Assembly (NCBI RefSeq): GCF_000016545.1
Contig: NC_009437.1
Coordinates: 1,281,501 to 1,345,500 of the forward strand
Direction: 5' to 3'
Length of the DNA: 64,000 nt
DNA from: Caldicellulosiruptor saccharolyticus DSM 8903
GTDB taxonomy: Bacteria > Bacillota > Thermoanaerobacteria > Caldicellulosiruptorales > Caldicellulosiruptoraceae
The notes beneath the pieces were generated by a model that made no database searches, was not told the origin of the DNA, and saw only the letters and a program-made list of their open reading frames with translations. The position numbers and the translations under genes are program-made. Within the stretch, counting starts at the first letter, position 1. Each line of letters begins with the position of its first letter. This document shows positions 58,316 to 64,000 of this stretch, one piece after another.

Positions 58316-58599
58316 ATTATAACAATTTGCTGATAGAGCCGGCGATAGTGACAAGATGGTACTGGACAAGCGGGAGATTTTACAATGTTGGGCATGAAGA
58401 GATAACAGAAGAAGAGAAGAGATTGGATTATGGGTTTTATGAGAGCGGGAGAGATCTCTTTCGCAAAGAAGATGGGACAATATTGAAAAAAGAGCCGAAG
58501 ATATGGGGAGTCTATGGAATAACAACGTATATAGGAATAGCATATAAAGTTCAAAGGGAGCTTGTGATAGACCCGAGTCTGGCAGAGTTTGATGAGTAA
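58316..58599 (+). pseudogene. C-terminal tail fragment, probably of the RHS protein or a neighbour
   Basis: About 94 codons without start signal, from the IS boundary to the stop at 58597. Content: NNLLIEPAIVTRWYWTSGRFYNVGHEEITEEE...YESGRDLFRKEDGTI...YKVQRELVIDPSLAEFDE. If the IS is removed with no duplicated bases, this frame continues in register from the RHS core (1 in 3 by chance). It could be the end of the original RHS tip or of a small adjacent gene. No toxin family is recognised. Confidence 0.5.
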
Positions 58600-58751
58600 G
58601 ACAAACGGTATAATGTCAAGGGGGGTTTTTAAAAAAATTTTTTTAGATAATTAGTGTGAAAAAGGCAATAGAATACCGAGCCGCTCAGCATAGAAAAATT
58701 TAACTGGCAGCTTGTTTGGAAAGGATCATTAAATTAAGAAATTGGGATTAG
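58600..58751. other. Spacer between RHS tail and decayed IS110-type element
   Basis: Short AT-rich spacer with GGGGGG near 58620 and no gene. The right end of the decayed IS110 element probably lies here but cannot be fixed without a second copy. Confidence 0.3.
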
Positions 58752-60005
58752 CTAAGTATTGTAAACGTCACCTCTTTCTTCATAGATTTGACCTTTGCTG
58801 AGCATTGCAAAGATCAAAGGAATCAAACGTCTTGCGGTGAGGACGAGGGCACGTTTATGCTGATGACAGGTCCACCTCTGAGAACTTCTTGTTGTAGAAA
58901 GCTTTATAACGGACTGTGTGCACCCTAACACAGTTGGCGGCCTCAACAAGATAATATCTCAGATATTGGTTACCACACTTAGCCAATGAGGTTTCCTGGG
59001 CATTGAAGTTGCCTGATTGGTATTGACTCCAAACCAAGCCAGAGTACTTTGCCAAAGCAGCTTCATTTTTGAAGCGTTTAATATCGCCGATTTCAGCGTA
59101 GATAGCAGCTGCAAGAACGTCACCTATGCCAGGGACGGTTGTTAATGTTTGAGAGAAAGCTTTAAGAAGTTTTGAGATTTCTTTATCAAGTTTTTTAAGT
59201 TGTTCTTGCATGAATCTAATGTTTTCAAGAGTCATAGACAAAGCTAAGTCATTAGCCTCAGCCAGCAGAGGATGTAATCTAAAGGAACGCTTAGCAGCAG
59301 TTTTAAGTATTTCAGCGATTTTATTAACATCTGAGAGTCTGTTGTTGCTGTTATCGGATACGAATTTAATTAAGTCTTCTAAAGGCATAGAAGCGATATC
59401 GTCAGGTGTAAAGTTTTCGATGATAGCGCAAGATGCCTTACCGAAGATATCTGAAAATGGGGACTCTTGAGAATAAGTAGAGAATTTAAAGGTATATGAG
59501 ATTGAGAACTCTGTTTTTTCGCGAGTTAGATTATGAAAAACAAGGTGGTAGCGCATAAAGGTCAAGGCGTTGGAGAGCAGCATATTTAAAATCAAGCAAA
59601 GGTGTTGGATTTAGCTTACTGAACCTAACCGCTATTAAAGCGATGATTAATTGCATTGATGTTATCTGTTTTAGGCAAGAAAGTGTAGAATTTTTTAAAG
59701 CCTTTAACTATGCTTGGGTTGAGAACATAAAAAGTCGGTTTATAAGGCAATAGCTCAGATGAAGAAGCAAGGTACAAATGCAGATGCCAAGCGTAGTGTG
59801 AAGTTGCTTCCATGCCGAATTTAACGTAGGACAGATTATACTGGCTGAGGCAATCAATGGCTCTTTTGATTAATTCATTAGCGCCATCTTGATGGTTAGG
59901 CAAGGAAAAAGGTTTTTTAATCAAGTGATTACCGGCATCATCGACGAAGAAGATAGAATTTGACTGACTACTGATATCAATGCCCACAATTAAAGTATTT
60001 GGCAA
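58752..60005 (-). pseudogene. Second IS110-type transposase, frameshifted
   Basis: Start TTG 60005 behind AAAAAGGAGGT. Segment 1 (60005-59630): LIVGIDISSQSNSIFFV, GMEATSHYAWHLHLYL and FLPKTDNINAIN, where active relatives have TDxIDA, so a catalytic Asp looks changed. The frame then shifts (KYAALQRLDLY), shifts again to REKTEFSISYTFKFSTYSQESPFSDIFG...TVPGIGDVLAAAIYAEIGDIKRF...GLVWSQYQSGNF (transposase_20 domain), and again near 58860 to the tail HQHKRALVLTARRLIPLIFAMLSKGQIYE. At least three frameshifts make it dead. It is of a different subgroup from the element at 60.5 kb. Confidence 0.85.
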
Positions 60006-60068
60006 TTTAAAGACCTCCTTTTTGTAAGTGTAGTGGGTAAGAAAAAGTGTTAAGCCCTTTATCCCTGG

Positions 60069-60205
60069 GGATTACATGACAATAGCAGCCTCGCCGATAT
60101 TAGAGCTACGGAACAGTTTACAGGGTGCACACATCTGACATGCTCAAATCAGATGTGGTAAACTGTCAGTGCACAGCAAACGAGTAAACATTACTCATGT
60201 AATCC
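60069..60205 (-). ncRNA. Structured non-coding leader of the decayed IS110-type element (candidate guide RNA)
   Basis: The region just upstream of the transposase start has three nested perfect helices: GGATTACATGA (60069-60079) with TCATGTAATCC (60195-60205), 11 bp; ACAGTTTAC (60113-60121) with GTAAACTGT (60158-60166), 9 bp; and CACATCTGA (60130-60138) with TCAGATGTG (60149-60157), 9 bp, the last two separated by an 8-base one-sided bulge. IS110-group elements encode their bridge (seek) RNA in this position. The fold and position make an RNA likely; the guide function is an inference, and transcript strand is assumed the same as the transposase. Confidence 0.6.
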
Positions 60206-60503
60206 TTTGGGGTTCAGTCTTTCTCAAGCTGTGGCGTACAGATGTCAAAGCACGTCCAGCAGGAGGTGATCAAAAATATCCAAATAAACTAAATCAGGCT
60301 TAAACTTTTTCTGATTTTAGTTTACCAAAGATAAAGGGCAAATTTAAGCTGTTGCAGTCAATTTTAATATTCAATTTTTGAGAAGTGAGTGTTTTATGAA
60401 AGGTGAATTATCAAAATAAATTTCCAGTAATCAATTGGTACTGATAATTAAATGTACCAATTGAGATATGAAGTTTTAATTGATTTGATAATTATATGAT
60501 ACG
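60206..60503. other. Spacer between the two IS110-type elements
   Basis: About 300 bases without a gene. An inverted repeat near 60283-60324 (AATAAACTAAATCAG and CTGATTTTAGTTTA) may be part of the decayed element's end. Otherwise AT-rich and featureless. Confidence 0.4.
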
Positions 60504-60564
60504 AGCATTCCTGTAATGAACGAAAATGAGTGAAAATGAAGAGAAATGAGATTTGAAGAGATAA

Positions 60565-60632
60565 GGTACCTCCTGGTAAAATACAGAATGTAAGTTGTAC
60601 AACTTACGACAAAACACAACAAAGGAGGTACC
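60565..60632 (+). promoter_or_regulatory. Hairpin sequestering the IS110 transposase ribosome site (copy 2)
   Basis: GGTACCTCCT (60565-60574) is the exact complement of AGGAGGTACC (60623-60632), which includes the ribosome site; the 18-base palindrome at 60590-60607 stands between them. Confidence 0.55.
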
Positions 60633-60636
60633 CTCT

Positions 60637-61923
60637 TTGAAGTATACACAAAATGAAAAGATATTACAAGTAACAGAGAGAACTTTAGTTGTAGGAGTAG
60701 ATATAGCAAAGGAAAGGCATGTAGGCAGAGCATTTGATTTTAGAGGAGTGGAGCTTGGCAAGAGAATAGAGTTTGAGAATAGGAAAGAAGGTATGGAGAA
60801 ATTTTTGGATTGGGCAAATAAGATAATGAAAGCAAATGGCAAAGACAACATGATAGTAGGGATAGAGCCTACAGGGCATTACTGGCTGTGCTTTGAGCAG
60901 TATCTGAGAGAGAATGGCATAAAAGTGGTTTTAGTGAATCCTTTTCACGTGAAGAGGAGCAAGGAGCTTGATGATAATACGCAAACTAAGAGCGATATAA
61001 AGGATCCGAAGACGATAGCGATGCTTGTGAAGGATGGAAGATATACAGAGCCAAATATACCCGAGGGTATATATGCTGAGATGAGAGTAGCGATGAACAT
61101 ATATGAAAGGCTTCAAAAACAGCTGAACGTTTTAAAAAATCAAATAATCAACTGGCTCGATATGTATTTTCCAGAGTTTTTAGAAGTATTTTCTGATTGG
61201 GAAGGCAAGGTAGCGCTATTGACCCTAAAAGAGATGCCATTGCCTTGTGATGTAGTGGAAAATGAAGTGGAAGGGATTATAGAGTACTGGCGTGACAAAG
61301 TAGATAGGCGAGCGGTTAGTCGCAGGAGGGCGATGGATTTAGTAGAGGCTGCCAAAAGGAGTATAGGTAAAAAAGAAGGGAGAAAGCTGGCAAGACAAGA
61401 GATAAAATATTTGCTGAGTCAATATGAGCTTTTAAAGAAGCAGATAGAAGAGATAGAAGCCGAGATGGCAGAGCTTTTGAGAGAGGTGCCGAATGGAGAG
61501 GAACTGCTTAAAATAAAAGGTGTTGGTGTAAAAACGGCAGTTGGCTTTATTTCTGAGGTTGGAGATATAAAGAGGTATGAGGATGCGAGACAGATACAGA
61601 AATTGGCGGGACTCAATATAGTTGAGAATAGTTCTGGCAAGTACAAGGGTCAGACGTGTATAAGTAAAAGAGGGCGAGGGAGGCTCAGAAGTAGCTTGTT
61701 CAAGGCCATGATTACAATAGTAGCAAAGAATGAAGAATTTAAGCAGCTGCACAGGTATTACACCACGCGAGAGAACAATCCCTTGAAGAAGAAGCAATCA
61801 TTAATAGCACTGTGTTGTAAATTGATAAGGGTATTTTATGCGATTTTGAAAAAAGGCGTAAAGTATGATGGGAACAAGATGTTGAGCGATATAAAGAGAG
61901 AGGCTTTAGCAAGGACAGCGTGA
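60637..61923 (+). CDS. IS110-family transposase (copy 2)
   Basis: 428 residues from TTG 60637 behind AAAGGAGGT (the frame is open from 60595). Protein identical to copy 1; DEDD residues as described there. Intact. Whether the element still moves is doubtful because its right end carries an IS256. Confidence 0.92.
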   Translation: MKYTQNEKILQVTERTLVVGVDIAKERHVGRAFDFRGVELGKRIEFENRKEGMEKFLDWANKIMKANGKDNMIVGIEPTGHYWLCFEQYLRENGIKVVLVNPFHVKRSKELDDNTQTKSDIKDPKTIAMLVKDGRYTEPNIPEGIYAEMRVAMNIYERLQKQLNVLKNQIINWLDMYFPEFLEVFSDWEGKVALLTLKEMPLPCDVVENEVEGIIEYWRDKVDRRAVSRRRAMDLVEAAKRSIGKKEGRKLARQEIKYLLSQYELLKKQIEEIEAEMAELLREVPNGEELLKIKGVGVKTAVGFISEVGDIKRYEDARQIQKLAGLNIVENSSGKYKGQTCISKRGRGRLRSSLFKAMITIVAKNEEFKQLHRYYTTRENNPLKKKQSLIALCCKLIRVFYAILKKGVKYDGNKMLSDIKREALARTA

Positions 61924-61980
61924 AGTGAAGTGAGAAAAATTGCTTGAACATTCTTAGTTTAAAGCAGGAGAAATAGTTTG

Positions 61981-63289
61981 GAGACTTGTCAAGAATTTTG
62001 TGTTTCCATTTCATAGCGTATATTGTAGAGCTGTAATATATTGTAACTACATTTTTTAAGAATAGGTACTCCGTTTTTCCACTTGCCCCGACGCAAGTTT
62101 TCTCTTTGTAAATATATGTTTATCTCTAAAACTTCTACAGATTGAAAATAACCACCGGAGTTTATTCTTATCTTTTCAATCATACTGTTTACGCTTTCTA
62201 CAGCATTAGTAGTATAAATGTACTTTCTTAAATCTTCAGGATACCTCATATGTGCAAGATAGAACTCTGCTTTTTCGCAAATACCTTTTATGAATCGAGG
62301 ATATTTTGAGGAGTATTGCTCACAAAGAAGTTTGAACTTTGAAATAGCTTCGTCAAAATCAGCAGAGGAAGTTCTTAGTTTATCAAGCTCTTTGTTGAAA
62401 ACGGAAGCATCATCTTTTGCCATATGTTTTCTGACATTGCGTTGAAGGTGAACAAAACATAGTTGATGGTCGGCAAGGGGATAAGCGAGTCTAACAGCAT
62501 CGATAATGCCTGGAAAATCATCGCTTACAACTATTAAGACTTTTTTAAGACCTCTTGTAATTAAGTCGTCAAAGACTCTCATCCAATCGGCTTTGTTTTC
62601 TTTGCCGAAGAAAGTGTAGATACCGAAGATATCTTTTTTGCCTTCTAAATCAATGCCAAGCACGACATAGCAAGTAGCTTGTTTAACTTTTGAGTTATCT
62701 TTAATTTCGCAATGGTAACCGTCAATGATAAGAGCAAAAGCACTTTCAGGAAGTTCTCTTTGTTTGAAAAGTTGAAGCTCGTTTTTAAGATCGTTTTTGA
62801 TTTTTTCGATTTCGTCTTCAGAATAAGGCAGATTCATGCTTTTAAGAGTTTGGACAAGAGAACTTTCTGAGTAACCATTGGCGACTAAAGACATGAGCAG
62901 GTCAGTGTATGAGCTGTCAACCCTTTTGTAGCGGTCAGGGAGAATGGAAGGTCGAAAGTTACCAGAGCGTGTGCGAGGAACAGAAATTTCAAGGCTGCCA
63001 ACAGGTGTTGCAAGTTTTCTGCCGTAAAAACCATTGCCTTTATCGTTTTCGTTTTTAGCAAGGTAAACAGTTCTTTCTGATAACATAAAGCAATCGAGCA
63101 AGTTTTCCAAAAGCTGTTTTAAAGCTGGGCGAGTAGGATCATCTTTGGAGCAATACATATTTAATACTTGCTCGATAGCCATATTTTTAGCGGTTTCAAA
63201 AATTTCATTTTTCTCCATAATCGTGAGCCCCCCTTTGGTGATTATTTCAACACTAATTATACAGTGGACACAATTTTATTTTAACTCCC
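61981..63289 (-). mobile_element. IS256-family element, copy C (1309 bp), inside the IS110 right end
   Basis: Ends GAGACTTG/AACTCCC. Flanked by a 9-bp duplication AATAGTTTG; the uninterrupted sequence of copy 1 (AAATAGTTTGAGTGATTC, read on the element strand) confirms the original target. Confidence 0.96.
61989..63218 (-). CDS. IS256-family (mutator) transposase, copy C
   Basis: 409 residues, protein identical to copies A and B, with the same upstream AAGGGGGG ribosome site. Intact DDE residues. Confidence 0.95.
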   Translation of the reverse strand: MEKNEIFETAKNMAIEQVLNMYCSKDDPTRPALKQLLENLLDCFMLSERTVYLAKNENDKGNGFYGRKLATPVGSLEISVPRTRSGNFRPSILPDRYKRVDSSYTDLLMSLVANGYSESSLVQTLKSMNLPYSEDEIEKIKNDLKNELQLFKQRELPESAFALIIDGYHCEIKDNSKVKQATCYVVLGIDLEGKKDIFGIYTFFGKENKADWMRVFDDLITRGLKKVLIVVSDDFPGIIDAVRLAYPLADHQLCFVHLQRNVRKHMAKDDASVFNKELDKLRTSSADFDEAISKFKLLCEQYSSKYPRFIKGICEKAEFYLAHMRYPEDLRKYIYTTNAVESVNSMIEKIRINSGGYFQSVEVLEINIYLQRENLRRGKWKNGVPILKKCSYNILQLYNIRYEMETQNS

Positions 63290-63814
63290 AATAGTTTGAG
63301 TGATTCACATCTTGAGGGGGTAAAGAAATTCTTAGCTTTGCGAGGAGATTAAGTCATGTCGAGTAGCAAAGCGCCCCTTTTGGTAGGAGTTCACATCTTA
63401 AACAATGTATAAAGAGTAACAAGTGAAGAAAGAAGGATAAAATGATTCTTTATAAAAAGTAAGTAGATTGGAAAATGTGAGCGGGTGGTCAGAGTACATC
63501 CCCCATACGGGCGAAGACCCTGCATACGAGCATAACTGACGTCCACGCCATGGTAGATGGGACGAGGGAATTGAGGGCAAGTGAGAAAAGACCCTGAGAG
63601 ACATGAGAGGGTAAACGCCATGGTTATTGTGGATAAATACCCGCCGTAATATGGTAGAATAACAAGATAAATACAAGATGGAGGCCAATTCTAAGTTGGG
63701 CATGGTAGAATAAAGCAATAATAACAATATCAAGAACAAAATTGTTTGTTTCGATAACGAAATTTAAAGAAACCGTGAGATATTTTGAGAAAATCAAAGG
63801 TATATTGAGAGAGG
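63290..63814 (+). ncRNA. Structured non-coding right-end segment of IS110 copy 2
   Basis: Continuation of the 573-base right-end segment beyond the IS256 insertion. Visible structure on the transposase strand: GTGG-TCAG (63485-63492) pairs with CTGA-CGT-CCAC (63536-63546) with a 3-base bulge; ACCCT (63591-63595) with AGGGT (63608-63612). ATGGTAGA occurs three times (63550, 63651, 63702), and TTCACATCTT occurs twice. The segment 63480-63650 is much richer in G+C than its surroundings. No convincing protein frame. A candidate guide or passenger RNA. Confidence 0.45.
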
Positions 63815-63825
63815 AGGTTATATAT

Positions 63826-63860
63826 AAAGGGGGGGTGGCAGCTTAAGCTGCTCCCTTGTC
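63826..63860 (+). terminator. Possible terminator beyond IS110 copy 2
   Basis: GGCAGC and GCTGC-TCCC flank TTAA in GGGTGGCAGCTTAAGCTGCTCCC, followed by TTGTCACTTTTT. Stem is strong, T-run is displaced. Confidence 0.45.
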
Positions 63861-63934
63861 ACTTTTTAATCATGCAATTTACACTTTTGGCGGTGTTTAT
63901 AAGGGATGAAACTATTAATTATGTTTTTAGTAAT

Positions 63935-63972
63935 GGCTATCACAAAAAACAAAAAATAGATAGCCTTTTTTT
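63935..63972 (+). terminator. Hairpin with T-run near window end
   Basis: GGCTATC (63935-63941) pairs with GATAGCC (63959-63965) over a 17-base A-rich loop, followed by TTTTTTT. A plausible intrinsic terminator; its gene is not in view. Confidence 0.6.
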
Positions 63973-64000
63973 ATTTTGTAACAACTTTTTAACATTTGAG

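Larger units (their letters stand above)
60504..63814 (+). mobile_element. IS110-family element, copy 2, with IS256 copy C inserted
   Basis: Same sequence as copy 1 (6738-8730) in the opposite orientation, from AGCATTCCTG at 60504 to GAGAGAGG at 63814, split at 61980 by a 1309-bp IS256 plus a 9-bp duplication. The transposase gene is intact; the insertion lies in the right-end non-coding segment, 57 bases after the stop codon. Confidence 0.9.

Noticed and set aside
60476..60851. Minus-strand frames overlapping the IS110 transposase
   Set aside because: Shadow frames of a well-supported gene on the other strand; no ribosome sites.

Overview
The window looks like the chromosome of an AT-rich, low-GC, anaerobic Gram-positive bacterium. 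A thermophilic Caldicellulosiruptor-like clostridium is my best guess, by inference only. The support is strong AGGAGG ribosome sites with many TTG/GTG starts, the rapZ-yvcK-whiA-HPr block typical of Firmicutes, two branched-chain amino-acid enzymes of the LeuA/CimA family, several radical SAM enzymes, and abundant IS256, IS110 and IS30 family elements.

Region by region: 1-6.5 kb is an AT-rich accessory cluster (two radical SAM enzymes, an MFS-like membrane protein, a three-gene ABC-2 type exporter, a nucleotidyltransferase). 6.7-8.7 kb is a complete IS110-family element. 9-12 kb holds a broken papain-like protease, an unknown membrane-anchored secreted protein, a ferritin-like protein and a GNAT acetyltransferase. 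12.6-15.2 kb encodes an amidohydrolase, an MBL-fold hydrolase and an SDR. 15.2-21.9 kb is ilvB-ilvN-ilvC-leuA followed by a separately promoted citramalate synthase gene (cimA) with an Ile-rich leader peptide and an intrinsic terminator, an apparent attenuator. 22.1-27.2 kb is a gene graveyard: a multiply mutated zinc peptidase, a frameshifted repeat protein, an IS30 remnant, a blaI regulator whose M56 partner was cut by an IS256 remnant. A LysM-CAP secreted protein there is intact.

27.3-31.9 kb (minus strand) carries a TIM-barrel isomerase, an esterase, a DUF1634 protein and a TauE/SafE permease split by IS256. 32.0-36.5 kb is murB-rapZ-yvcK-whiA-HPr-like. 36.5-40.2 kb has two homocysteine methyltransferases (one fused to methylenetetrahydrofolate reductase) and a coiled-coil protein. 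40.5-46.1 kb is an AddAB-like helicase-nuclease pair. 46.2-51.4 kb has an NrdG-like activase, an MFS transporter, and a LacI-regulated dehydrogenase/isomerase pair with two exact operator sites. 51.5-58.6 kb is a secreted RHS/YD-repeat protein interrupted by IS256 just after the RHS core. 58.7-64 kb is a nest of mobile elements: a decayed second IS110-type element with a strongly structured non-coding leader, then a second copy of the first IS110 element whose right end was split by a third identical IS256 copy.

The most notable signals are the cimA attenuator, the structured non-coding segments of the two IS110-type elements, the IS-edited RHS locus, the AddB-like protein that keeps its Fe-S cysteines but seems to have lost its nuclease motif, and the 1-6.5 kb radical SAM/exporter cluster, whose product is unknown.
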